A DNA stretch of 64,000 nt from Nymphaea colorata (taxonomy: Eukaryota > Streptophyta > Magnoliopsida > Nymphaeales > Nymphaeaceae), in the NCBI RefSeq assembly GCF_008831285.2, contig NC_045147.1:13618854-13682853 (forward strand), given 5' to 3'. Each line of letters starts with the position of its first letter. The stretch's first letter is position 1. A model generated the notes under the pieces. The model made no database searches. It saw only the letters and a list, made by a program, of their open reading frames with translations, and was not told the origin of the DNA. Of the stretch, positions 46,064 to 57,568 are shown piece after piece. The position numbers and the translations under genes were made by a program.

Positions 46064-46674
46064 ATGGCCAAGGGGCGACCTCTTTCCTTGCAGGTTCTTA
46101 GTTCCCGAGTCCGTCGTTTTAACGCTTCCTTTTCCTCTTTGCACGATTATTAACGCGCTCTTTGCTTTCTTTTCTCTGTTTTTTAACGTGTGCCAACGCT
46201 AGACAGTAGAGCTCAAGGTGAGGATGTGTTGCACCGGATGCGAAAGAGTGGTGAGGAGATCACTTCGGAAACTGAGAGGTAAGCCGTCATCAAAGACATT
46301 TTCCGTTTCTCAACGACAAATACAAATTTCACGTCGCATTCACGCTTGCAACAGGAGTGGACAGCGTGGAGGTGGACGTGGCGCTGGAGAAGGTGACGGT
46401 GACCGGGTACGTGGACAAGAACAAGGTGCTGAAGGAGGTGAGGCGCAGCGGGAAGAAGGCGGAGTTCTGGCCCAATCCCGGCCAGCCCCTCTTCTTCACC
46501 AGCGCCGCCGACTACTACTACGACGACAAGGCCTACAGGGGCACCTACAACTACTGGCGCCACGGCTACAACGACGGCGAGCGACACGGCCGGGTCCGCT
46601 CCGCCTATCGCCCGGACGACAAGGTCAGCAGCTTCTTCTCCGATGACAACGTCCACTCCTGCGCCATCATGTGA
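46064..46674 (+). CDS. Heavy-metal-associated isoprenylated plant protein (HIPP), three exons
   Basis: Exons 46064-46093, 46203-46278 and 46355-46674; GT-AG introns with phases 0 and 1; 141 residues. A single HMA domain (about residues 11-75) holds the metal-binding motif MCCTGCE (Cys at 19 and 22, M-x-C-x-x-C) and the later VTVTGYVD strand. KAEFWP follows, then a Tyr-rich stretch (YNYWRHGYND). The C-terminus is HSCAIM, a CaaX farnesylation box. HIPPs bind metal ions and are membrane- or nucleus-associated through the lipid; roles in Cd/Zn handling, stress and pathogen response are known for the family. The exon 3 coding region is unusually GC-rich. The gene pairs with the HIPP at 50444-51558, which has the same intron positions and a second exon of equal length. 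I recall the Tyr-rich C-terminal type from Arabidopsis At3g56891/At2g18196 (unverified). Confidence 0.93.
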
Positions 46675-47072
46675 TTTCCCCGCGCCACCAACTGCGGGCT
46701 TCTTGTCTGCAACTGTTAATATGGATGAACCCGTGTCAGGGGCTGTGCTTGTAAATTATGTACCACAAATCGATTATATGCAGTAATAATGGAACACCTT
46801 TCTCTAGTACTTCCTATTCTTGTTATGAATCCAGCACCTTCCTTTCTTCCAATAATTCGATTATATGTACGTGACCATAAACAAATACATAGCAGATCCA
46901 ACATATACTGTTTTGAAATCCAATATACATAAGGCACAACGAATTGGTTGGATCTCCAACTTATTGTAGTAGAGAACGCAGATTATGGTTAAGAAAGTGA
47001 TAAATATACACATCTTAATAGTTTCTGTTCATTATATGTGCAAGGAAGGTCCTTTTCTCAAGCATGCCGTCG

Positions 47073-47948
47073 TTAATGGATTTTATTTCTTTTCCACAAG
47101 AAGAGCTTCTTCTCCCTTGGCGTCCTCTCAGGCATAGGTACGGTGGCGACATCCACGAAGGGAACGGGATCGGTTTCGATCTCGCTCCAGAAGCGAGCTT
47201 CTCTCCTCTTCTTCCTTACCGCAGCTAGCACAGAGTCTCGGTCGCATATTCCCCACACGGTCACTTTCTGAAGGTTGTATTCCACACTCACCGAATAGAT
47301 GCCTGCCATGAACATGGGGAAGGAGAGGAGTTACAGGAACCACATGACAGATAGATTCCTAAATCAAATATGAATGGCTCAGATTTGGGTAATCTGAAAT
47401 GTCTCGGAACTCTTACCAGTCGAATTGGGTTCACGCCCAAACATTCAAAATCTCAAAATTCCATATCTATCTAACCGCTTGCATTCTTATCTTGGAAATA
47501 TATATATATATTTGATATCTTGTTGATGCAAATAAATAAATATAAATAGTAGATTGCTAACAAATTGCAGTTATTTGTTTACCTATTTCAAAGTTCAAAC
47601 TTGATAAAGTACATAATCAATCTCATCAAGCTACCACAATATTCACGATCAACATAATCCGGCGTGAAATTATATTATGAAATTTGAGGAGTTTTTATCT
47701 TAGACGTACGGACCGTTGCTGACATGATCTCATCCCAAACACCAATCTCAAGTGCCATATCAAGAGAAAGATTTGCTAGAATTAGTGGAGATACATGACA
47801 AGAATTCCAAAGGGCATTGGATACCTTTGAAACGAGCCAACGCCTTCTTTATCTTCTTTTCACAGCCATAGGAATACAGAGGGACCTTCATTTCTACGTA
47901 CTGTGCCTCAACGTTCTGGCCCGTAGGGAAGACTTGATGGTTCGCCAT
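47073..47948 (-). CDS. Atypical HMA-domain protein without CaaX box, two exons
   Basis: Exons 47948-47825 and 47302-47073; one phase-1 GT-AG intron, at the same place as the second intron of its two neighbours; 117 residues. The HMA fold is clear: VEMKVPLYSYGCEKKIKKAL, FKGIYSVSVEYNLQKVTVWG, and ARFW. The metal loop reads LYSYGC, so the first Cys of C-x-x-C is Ser and canonical two-Cys metal binding is doubtful. The protein ends KLFLWKRNKIH with no isoprenylation Cys. I recall an HMA clade with a conserved SYGC loop, so this is probably a real divergent subfamily, not decay; the frame is intact. The start MANHQVF is chosen over an ATG seven codons upstream (47969). Opposite orientation to both flanking HIPPs. 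Function unknown. Confidence 0.87.
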
Positions 47949-47974
47949 TTTGTTGGTAACTAATGTCAAGACTA

Positions 47975-50340
47975 CCTCAATATCAGAGACAGGATTTTGT
48001 TATCACTGTTTCTCTTTTAAGTTGAACCCAAAAGTGATGGAAACTTCGTAAGTGGGCCAAACCAAGATCTTGAAGTGCTTTTGAGTTGCCTGTGAGGAAC
48101 TGCAACATAGATTCTCGAGTAAAAGAAAAAGGAAACGCAAAACTGAACTTCTGTACTACTGTAGCAGGGAAGGCATATCTTTAATTTTAAGACTTTAGTA
48201 CTGATAAAAGACAACAGAAGTAATTGAGAAATATCATGAGGATTAATTAATGGTTAAGGAATCATAAAATATTAGGAGATTGGTTTCCATCAAATTTAAT
48301 GATCCTTGTTTCGGCTTGAATGTAAATCTTAGCACCGCTATCTCTCTCTTTTTCTCTCTCTCTCCATGCTTCGCCGCCTTTTTCCTCAAATTGCCTTAAC
48401 ATGAAGTGATAATGACAATCTTAGCACCGCTTTCTTCTGTTTCTATGCCCTGTTTCTGCTAATATCTGAGTTTCATTGTTGGTTGACATTTTTCGAAAGC
48501 CCAGATGTCCAACTAGTGACATCAATCAGGAGTTTTATCTTTGGATGAGCAAGAAGTTTGCTTACATAAAATTACTTCTTCTGTTGGAAGCTTTCATTTT
48601 CCATTGTTATCTAGGAAATATGGATAACTTCCAGAAATTTTGGATCCTTTGAAATGAGTTTTAAGACACTAGCTGCTATGAAGAAAGTACTGCTCTGAAA
48701 TCTATTCGAAGCAAAAACGATCGACCTCTGTTTTGAAGTGTATATGTCAATGTTTGCTTCCCTAAACTGAATCGTATTTCTGGATAGAGCTCGCTCTAGG
48801 AGCTGTTCATTATGAATCAATTGTGGTGGACACAATATGTTGTGGTAAGAAGATCAGCCATGGCAGGTCAGGGAACTCAATTGGAGCCTTCTTGTACCAG
48901 AGTCTGCTGTTCATACTGATAAACAGGCCTGTACATGTTCCTGTCAGTAGAGGTGGACATTGAGTGGAACTACTCGAGCCAACTCATTTTTGTTAACTAG
49001 TGGATCCCTGTTCCTGCAGGCTCAACTAAGCTCGTTCAGAAACCTACATATGCTGTATATTTTTCACAATTATCTCTTTTTGTGCGTCGAACATGTTCTT
49101 CGTTTGCCTTTGTCCTTGTAAGGGTAGGTCGGTTGAGTTGAGTCTATCTGCTCTCAAGACGACCCAACTCGATAAGAATCTGCCCTGAACACCCGTATCT
49201 ATGGGAGCGTCACATCCGTAGAACACTGCGTCGCAAAGAACTCGGTGTTCTTGTTACCTGACGTCCCATATCATTGAACGGTTTCATCTTGAAAAACAGG
49301 GGAATATAATGCAAAGAACAAGAAATTTTGGTCTTAAATTCTGGAGACGAATGCGCGAAGAGAATCAGAGGAAAAGCTTGGGAAAGAAGAACTAAAAATA
49401 GATTCAACTAAAGGAAATGACAAAATAAGAAACAACAGAAGGCAAATTGGACAGGCTAAGTATCCAAACCAAACATGGCGGTCTAGCGTACGTTTAAACC
49501 TTTAAAGGGACCAAGCGGCCTGCACATTTAAGGTCGGCTGCTTTTTTCCTCTTGTATTCTCTCCCCAAACTCTGTCACTACTTGCCAAGGGAATACCAAC
49601 AAAGGAATTGTGGGAAAAGTAAGGAAGATCGACCACGGAAAAGGAAGAAATAGCCTAAAGGAAAATATTCTTAAACTTCAATAGATCTCTTCGACGCTGC
49701 AGACACGTGTCATACAGCACTCCTGAAACCAAATCTTTCTCATTTGTAATCAAAAACCTTTTTTCTCATTTCCCTCCATTAGAAAAGGAAAATTTTCTCT
49801 TCATACCTATTTGGTAGTACTCTTTATGCCCCTCTGTAATTCATTTTTGTAAATAACCTTCATTTGAAAAACTTCATTTTGTAATAGATGAATTTTATAG
49901 TTTCTGTACCTTTTTTAATGCTGATCTTTTATATTTTTTTTAGTAGAAAAAGTTGGTATTGCTGCTTTTTACTTATGGCGGATACTTTAAATAGGTGATC
50001 ACATGATAGTGTTAAAAGTAGGTATTCAGTAGATAATTGTCAGCAGGAGTACCAAATAAAAAAATATCGGGGGTCTCAAGCTTATGTTTGGGACTATGTA
50101 GGAAACAAGTATGATGTTGAATGAAATGTTACATTTCCTTTGAGGGTAAGGAATGAATAATTACGTGGCAAGTTGATGTCTATCGTCTGTGAGTGGATAG
50201 GTTGGACAAGGAAGAAAAAGGCTTGAGCAAAGTCGAAAGAGAAATGCTCTTTTCCACTAACATTCTCTTGGTTGGCAGACCTTTTGAGTACGATGCAGTG
50301 CATTGGTCCCTCCACCATGGCCCCCTTCCCCCTACCCGTC
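47975..50340. other. Intergenic region between HMA genes
   Basis: Contains the presumed promoter of the minus-strand HMA gene (no clear TATA box), a small CT-rich patch near 48345-48364 and a fragment resembling the GAGCTCGAG repeat near 48950-49170. No other gene seen. Confidence 0.45.
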
Positions 50341-50343
50341 TGC

Positions 50344-50354
50344 ATATATATAAA
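50344..50354 (+). promoter_or_regulatory. TATA box of second HIPP gene
   Basis: ATATATATAAA, 90 to 100 bases before the ATG at 50444. Confidence 0.6.
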
Positions 50355-50443
50355 GATGCCTGCACATTCGTTCAGCTCATCATCTTTGCTTTGCTCTATC
50401 TTGTTCGTTCCCCTAGTTCCTTAGTGTTGTTTCGCGAAGAACA

Positions 50444-51558
50444 ATGGCGCCTAATGCTATCTCGGTGAATATCTCCTTCTCTTGCACGCACATATGCATG
50501 CACATACACGCACAATATTTAGTTTTAGATATGAATTTGCATGTAAACACCCTTGTATCTTAGAAGGGCATGGACATAGCGACCTAACCCCCTCCGGCAT
50601 ACTGGGCTTGAGGTACTTCTTAGTGTGGTGGATCCCAACCGGCCTCCTATGAGTCATGGATCCTACCTTAAAAGAGGAGAGGAACCATGGTAACAGTGAT
50701 TTAGTAGCTAACCTTCTTATAAACCCCCTTGAAGATTTTCAAGAATCATCAAAACTATTTTTCATAATGGGATGTTCCAATAGAACACAATCATGCATTC
50801 AAAACCTGTACATGTTTAATTTCCCTATCTTTTCAATCTCTTTATTGTGGTTTCACGTACAATATCTGCAGACTGTGGAGCTGCTTGTGCATATGGATTG
50901 CGACGGATGCGAGAAAAAGATAAGAAAGGCCATCTCCAAAATGAATGGTATGTACCCACTTCATCAACCCATCAATGAGATGTTGTAGATTTTGTTCATA
51001 TACCATATGCACTGAAGATCGTAAAATCATTCATTCGTTTCTTTTGTCATCTCAAAATCAAAAGCACGTTATGATGAACTGAAGGTGATAATAGCCACTA
51101 ACACCGTGGATATATTGTTCATTTCAAACGCGAACAAGTAGATAGTTGCATAGGCAAGGAAATATGCACCATATATACATATACAAGTCTACATGATGTT
51201 AAGAAGCTGAAAGTTTTAGATATGTTTCATGGCAGGAGTAGACAGTTTGGATATAGATTTGGGTCAGCAAAAAGTAACAGTGACTGGGTATGTAGATCAG
51301 CGGAAGGTTTTGAAAGCAGTGAGAGGCACAGGCAGGAAAGCAGAGTTCTGGCCATATCCATACGATGGGGAGTACCACCCCTTCATGTCTCACTACTTCC
51401 AAGATTCTACCTTCGCTCCGACCTACAACTATTACAGGCATGGATACAATAACATCGACTACGGATATCTCCCTCACTCTATGTCCTCCAGTTCGGTGGA
51501 CAACAACGCCGCTGCTCTCTTCAGCGACGAGAACGTCCATTCTTGCTCCATCATGTGA
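50444..51558 (+). CDS. Heavy-metal-associated isoprenylated plant protein (HIPP), three exons
   Basis: Exons 50444-50464, 50872-50947 and 51236-51558; GT-AG introns, phases 0 and 1; 139 residues. HMA domain with MDCDGCEKK (Cys 17 and 20), the canonical M-x-C-x-x-C loop, then VTVTGYVDQRKVL and KAEFWPYPYD. A Tyr-rich middle (YNYYRHGYN) and a C-terminal CaaX box CSIM follow. Probable membrane- or nucleus-associated metal-binding protein; the metal and partner cannot be told from sequence. Closest in this window to the HIPP at 46064-46674; both share the Tyr-rich tail and LFSDENVHSC/FFSDDNVHSC ending, so I infer tandem duplication followed by inversion or insertion of the divergent member between them. 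The intron 1 sequence is longer (407 bp versus 109 bp). An open frame running into intron 2 from 50656 is a read-through artefact. Confidence 0.94.
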
Positions 51559-51606
51559 ATTCAATTCCTTCATCCAAAATTAAAGTATACCATTCAGTGT
51601 TTTAGG

Positions 51607-51609
<3 letters not shown>

Positions 51610-51643
<34 letters not shown>
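51610..51643. repeat. (TA)n microsatellite
   Basis: About 17 TA units about 50 bases after the HIPP stop codon, probably in or near its 3' UTR. Confidence 0.95.
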
Positions 51644-51645
<2 letters not shown>

Positions 51646-51791
51646 GCAAGAAGTATTTGAATACCTGATTGAATACCTGAAATATGTAAAGGTTAGTTGT
51701 TAAAGATATTGAAAATACTTCATGAACTTCATGTATAGACACTACTACTCGTGTCGCCCTTAGTCGGGATAAATATACACCAGTTCTGATT

Positions 51792-51794
<3 letters not shown>

Positions 51795-51842
<48 letters not shown>
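51795..51842. repeat. (CT)n microsatellite
   Basis: About 24 uninterrupted CT units. Confidence 0.95.
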
Positions 51843-51848
<6 letters not shown>

Positions 51849-54514
51849 ATGTGGAACAAAGGAAGAATCAGGTCGTCGCTCATTTCACTTTACAAAGGCG
51901 TTGTGCACACAACTCTATTAGGACGAGGTATGCGGTTCATTATTAATGATGTTGGTGGGTGGCTTAACCAGTCAAGAGGTGAACTGATCGTGTCTATATG
52001 CTTAAGGACTGGCAAATGTGTGCAATTGAATTTTGTGGTTGATTCAGCTCATCTGTACTTGTAATTAAGTATGTCTTCAAGGTCTCAGAAGAAGCTTAAC
52101 AAGCCATGAATGAAGAAGAGTGGCTGTCTCCACCCATAGTTAAGTTTGTCAAGCATTAACATTGATCAACTTATCAATGGAAATCAATCCGTTTCAAGCA
52201 TGTTTTTTTTTCCCTTCTGCAATGACATGGAGCCTTTTGAAGACCGATCACTTAGTGCAGGACCAGTCCCCTTTGAAAGGAAAACCAGAGTTTGATGGCC
52301 ATATTTTGTGAGGGCGCACCATCATAAGAAAGCTTAGGATGCAAAACTGCAGAGATGTTGCAATTAGTTCATTGGCCTTGATTATTGATCAACTTAACAT
52401 CATTCAAAATTCGATCGACACATGCTCTACTTATGGGACATGCTATATACACTACCGGTCTTCAACTTATAATTACATATATAAGATGACCAACACAAGC
52501 CAAATCAACTTTAAAATGTTGCATAGCTGAAGACTAAAAGTATTATTATTCTTAGTCTTCAAACCTTAACGTAATCCGACCCATTGAACTTGACCCTCGA
52601 TTAGCTTGATCTGTATCTGAAACCTCAACTCGGCTGACTAGCTGAATATAAAATGAGCCAAGCTAAACATGTGAAGCTCAGTTAGCATGGCTAATTTACC
52701 AGCTCTTGCGGGTGGGTGGGTCGTGCCTGTATTAGTAGAGCTTGGGTGTGCTCCGCGGGTCAAGTGATATATTCATTTTTGGGTGTGTCTTTGACATCTC
52801 CATACATGTGAAACATGGGATGGCTCTTGAACTTGTAGGGCTTCATCTGAACTCGAAGAACACCTTGAAAATTCCGGTTCATTTGGATGAAAATTTCTAA
52901 CAAAAGTGGCACATGTTCAGCCAGCATTTGGCAAGTACACTTTATCATTATATTGTATGCATTGAGACAGGTACTTAGTGATCTCATTCTCTAGCCATCT
53001 TTCACCTTCATGAGCGGCTAAAAAGATTCTCCGTGACCTCCACAAGTTAGAATGACTTTCTATGGTTATGCAGTTGCTTTTTTTGGGAAAAAGAGAAAGG
53101 ATTACGTTTGAGAAGAGAACTTCCAACGGCTAAGAAAACCGAAAAGGCAGGGAAGAATCTCCAACTGGCTCATTCACCATTTTTTTTAGTCTCCGATGAT
53201 GGGGAACCCTTGCTGAGGATCGGATGACTTAACTCATTTGTTGTAATTAATTCCTGCACTTTGATCCCTAAAGGGGTTAACGCAACCGATGGGGCGGGAA
53301 CTAGTAGTGGCCAGTTTTTGTTTCAAACTCTTGTGCTATCAACTCTCAAAACTGCAAAAAGGCATACACTGATATGCAAGTTGAATCCACCCCAAGGCAC
53401 CGAAAATAACTCTAATGGGAATAGGAAAGTCTTTGGCCTTCACTTGGGTGGTGGGAGGGATTAGCCCTCCGCTCAACCTGATTACTTCACTTTGAAGCCC
53501 TTTGCCAACATGTACCCTGTCATCTGCCAAATTTTTCTTTATACTTAATGAAATATTTACGTACTAGTATTCCATTTATTGATTGATTTAATTACTTATT
53601 TACTTTATGAGCAAGATGAGGTAAATTAGATAGACATGTACCGGTTATGCCTACAAAAACGCACCCGAATTTTTATTTCCTTCAAGTAGCTAGAAGGTCG
53701 ACTTGAGTTCAACTCCTCTGGCGTCCATAGGAAAAAAGGACAATCCTCAACTCTTCTAGCCAGGTTGATAAGGATCTCATTAATGGCGACTAATCCCTTG
53801 ACTCTTATCAACTAATTTCAACCAACTATTGATTGGGCCATCAGTGCATTCGTATATTCAGATAGGTGATAACTTTGATCTAGTGTAAATGGACTGGTCG
53901 CTTGTACAGAGTCGAGGCACTGCAATCCCCTCAGATGCATGCTTGTGCTTCATAAAAGAAGAGAGCGACAAGATTCCTTTCTAAAGTACGACAAGATTAG
54001 GTTGGATTACCAAGAGCACATAATTCATCTTCCTTATGGATCACCATCTCCACTTTTCATAGTGGTGGGACATGAAGAATTTTTGCTGTGTAGGCCTCCA
54101 ACAAAAATAATGTATTTGGGTGTTTGAAAATGCTACGTATATAAATAAAGCAGATACAAATGACATAAATAACAGCTTCTAGTGAACATGTATCTGAATG
54201 GAATCGAAATATGCATGTAAATCTCTATTGTGGAAAATTTGCATAGTTCTTTGCCACACATATATAGTACTGGATAAAGGTCTTCGTATGACGAATTTTT
54301 GACACAAAAATGTCGTCAATTTTGAAATTGAAATTAACCCATCATAAATTCTATGGCCTATGGCCTCTTCTTTACTTTCTTTCTCTGTCACTTCACCTTG
54401 TAAAATATGTCAATAATATTCTCTGATGGTGAGTGAGTGACATTTTATAATGCATCCTTAACTCAAAAATGAAGAAATGTTATTCAATAGTTGGCTTGTT
54501 AGTGCAATAAATTG

Positions 54515-54610
54515 AGTCTGTCCCATTTGAGACCAGCAAGCGCCCGGGACGTAGTGAGATTCGAATTCTAGCTCTGTGGAGCAAAGCCTGAACCTGCTGC
54601 TTAATGATTT
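54515..54610. repeat. Dispersed repeat, copy 1 (SINE-like candidate)
   Basis: Shares about 90 bases with 60875-60970: TCCCA-TTGAGA, GTAGTGAGATT-GAAT, CTGTGGAGC and GCTGCTTAAT in the same order. On the plus strand it contains GATTCGAATTC, near the B-box consensus of tRNA-derived SINEs, but no convincing A box or tail was found. Confidence 0.5.
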
Positions 54611-56185
54611 TCAAACCAATAGGCAATTCACCTAATTGGTCCTAAAGATAAACCTGACCCGATATTTGCAGGTGGCTGGATGAAGCTAGACCAAGTCAAA
54701 CTCTGTCTACTCCAATAAGACTATATAGTTGATTGGTTAGGTGCAAATCTTATTTATGGGGCACAAAAGGCTCGAAAATTGTGAAAATTTTATTAATTGT
54801 TTTTAGTGTTTTGCATGCTTCCCATTCTTGCTGCTCATTTTGTAGTTGGATGCTGCCAAGCATTTTATCCTGAACTAGAGGATTTAAACAAGCAAGATAT
54901 AGTTGGTTTTCGGCTTTACTGCTTGCGCAGAATTTGCAGAAAGGTTATTTGAGACCAAATCTTCTACATCTTTGATGAACCTGTTAAATTCTGCACCTGA
55001 ATATAGCTGCTATTTCATGTAGTTCAAGTAGAACTACCACCATCTTTAGAACAGCCATAATTCAATTAGCATCAGGTGTGACTGGCTTGGGCAACTGCGA
55101 TGCGTTTTATCTTTGTTGCCATTTTTTTCTTTTCTTACAGCAGTAATTAATATGGTCGTGTTAACTTCTATGGCTTTCTTTTTCTTTCTTTCCCTTTTTG
55201 CTCTCCGGCTCTTTCCGATAGCTGAGTTGAAGGGAGTATCTTCGTTGGTATATCTCACACCACTTCGGTCAGGGATATTAAACTCTTGTTAAAATAAACA
55301 ACATGGGAACACATTAGAACGTTTAGAAACACTAATTTAACACAAAACAAGACTTAATTGAAGTTGTTTTGATGACAAAATATAGATTTTTCCACTAGTA
55401 ATATTTTGGTGTTATAAAAGTAGCTGTTCATTTTTCCATAAAAATATTGAAACAGAAAAATGTCATTTGTTGAGCATGAGTTCCTGTATATAGGTTCCAT
55501 TAAGGAAATAAGTAGGTCTTTGTAATACAATTCCAAAAGCAAGACTTACTACTGAGGGTGCTAGATTGCATCTTCCACTAAACACTACATATTTAATCTC
55601 CACAGAGAAATGAAAACCACAAAAGCAACGATTAAGTAATACAGAAAAGGGTCCCTTTTTTTGTAGTGATATAGTTGCATCAAGCGATGATTAATTGTAT
55701 AGAATCCATATGTAGAACATAAACTCCTTGTTTTTCCAATTTTATAAATAATTAGGCAACATTTCTATCAGTTCACCATCCAAATTATCCTCAGATCCGA
55801 GCAAAATCAACTTGAATTTTCAAACTTCATTTATTAACAAGTGGCACTATCAAGGCTAACTTCCTTATTGTGGCCCAAGAGATGCCACATTGACTGCCGT
55901 CGCAGCATTCAACATCTTTTGCCATCCACTATATTTTTAGCACTATTTCTCGCTCCTACTAAAAATACAAGTAGGAGAGAGACACAGAGAGAGAAGACAC
56001 AGAGAGAGAAGAAGAAGAAGAAAAAGAAGAAGATGAAGAAGAGGGGGGGACAAAAACCCATCCACTTGACTCCTAATTTCAAGATTAACACTACTCCTCA
56101 ATACTATGGGGATAGCACTTTGCATGAACCAAATTGAGGACGTTGCTACAACACGCCACCCAACCCGATCGGTAGCTTTGTTGAC

Positions 56186-56472
56186 GAATAATCTATACCT
56201 ACGAAGCCCCTTAATTTTTGAAAGAGAAAATCATTTTTTATGGGGCATTTTCTATGGCTTTTCTCATTTTTTCTGTTTTAACAGAACTGCTCGACTTTTT
56301 TATTCCTGAAATGTATGTTTAACCCACCTTATACAGGAAGTATCATATTTTGGGGGACAAAAAGTCGAACCGTTCTGTTAGAACAGAAAAATGAGAAAAG
56401 CCATGTAAAATGCCTCATAAAAAATGATTTTCTTTGTCAGAAATTAAGTGGCTTCTTAGGAGTAGACTATTC
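56186..56472. mobile_element. 287-bp foldback MITE with about 110-bp arms
   Basis: Left arm (56186-56298) and right arm (56358-56472, inverted) match at roughly 85-90% across about 110 bases, including AGAAAATCATTTTTTATG, TGGCTTTTCTCATTTTT and CTGTT-TAACAGAAC. The loop is about 60 bases. The ends read GAATARTCTA. GAC flanks both sides (56183-56185 and 56473-56475) and may be a 3-bp target duplication. No coding capacity. Confidence 0.75.
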
Positions 56473-56769
56473 GACGACAATAAATAATGATCTGCCAAAG
56501 TGTATTAAGTGTATGTCTCCTCTCACTTACTTACCTTTTTCTGTATGAGCTAGAAACAGTGCACGAACTCTTATATATGCATGCATCTCTATTGAGCCTA
56601 AATATGACGAGTTAAAAGGAAACGAGACACGAGTTGAGTGAGTCAAGGCCGAGCCTGTTCTATAGAGCTTGCTCGAGCTTTAGATTCTAAATCGAGTCAA
56701 ATTCAAGCTGGCTCCTCTCATTCTCGACTTGACTCGTGTGCAGCCCATAATGCAATAGCGGTGGTCAAC

Positions 56770-57125
56770 AACAAAACTGGCCTACCATCACACCGTTGAA
56801 CGAACCGGAAACTGGAAAGTCCCGCTTGGTTAAGCTGTGCAGGGATGGTTAGGCTCTTCATCAACTTCCTTATAAAAATGAGTGGCCAATTGTTTCCTGG
56901 TATGTTAAGAACAATAGGGATCGCTTCCTCTGCAGATCCAGCAGATAAAATAAAGATCATTATAAATATAAACGCCCTTTGCACTGAAAGTGGCGATATG
57001 TTTGTTTCTTTCTTCTTTGATCGTATAATGCGAAAAGGGGTTGCAGGTTTGTATTCTTCAAAAGAAATGAGCTTCAACTGCACAAAGTCTTTTGCATGAA
57101 ATACCACTGTTGCTAAGAAGTAAGA
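56770..57125. repeat. Duplicated anonymous segment, copy 1
   Basis: Clearly related to 62470-62820: shared runs include CTTCCTCTGCAGAT, GTTTGTTTCTTTCTTCTTTG and ATGAGCTTCAACTG in the same order and spacing. Both copies have frames broken in different places, and no protein family is recognised. Confidence 0.65.
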
Positions 57126-57159
57126 ACACCGTATTGCATGAAATACCACTGTTGCTAAG
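57092..57159. repeat. Local tandem duplication, 42-bp period
   Basis: TTGCATGAAATACCACTG, then TTGCTAAG, occurs at 57092-57117 and again at 57134-57159. Confidence 0.85.
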
Positions 57160-57529
57160 TAGTGATATGTAGTTCTTATGCTTTAGAAGCTATACATATA
57201 CCAGTCACCTTCTACAACTGAATTTTTCAGCTTTTGGCTTTGTGTCTCATTCTCTGGTCGACTCTGTCTTCATTTCTTTTCCTCTTGTATCCCCTCTACA
57301 ACTGTCAACTTTGTAAATTTTTCACCTTTAACATTGGTAGATTATGAGTATGGAGGGGCGACATAAACAGTTCTTTTAGGAAACTCACTTCTTATATCGC
57401 TTCTCCATATGCTTATACTGTATCAATCTTAAAGGTTGGGAAATATACAAAATTGACAGCGACAAAGAGTGGACCGGAGAATGATGCACAAAGCGAAAGG
57501 TGAAAAAAATCGGGGTAAAATGTGACTGG

Positions 57530-57568
<39 letters not shown>

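Larger units (their letters stand above)
51565..56180. other. Gene-free stretch
   Basis: TA repeat at 51610-51643 and CT repeat at 51795-51842 lie just after the HIPP gene. 52570-52750 and 54510-54610 are dispersed repeats described separately. A purine-rich GAAGAA tract at 55966-56050 encodes spurious Lys/Glu frames. No supportable gene. Confidence 0.45.

Noticed and set aside
46213-46656. 147-codon minus frame and 142-codon plus frame over the first HIPP gene
   Set aside because: Shadows of the GC-rich third exon; the spliced HMA reading with CaaX end explains the region.
55650-55670. TTTTTTTGTAGTG string like a CACTA transposon right end
   Set aside because: No matching left end within several kb.
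55966-56050. Purine tract encoding a Lys/Arg/Glu-rich peptide
   Set aside because: GA/GAA simple repeat; the peptide is a by-product.
56718-57149. 143-codon minus-strand frame
   Set aside because: No recognisable family, and the related copy at 62470-62820 does not keep this frame open.
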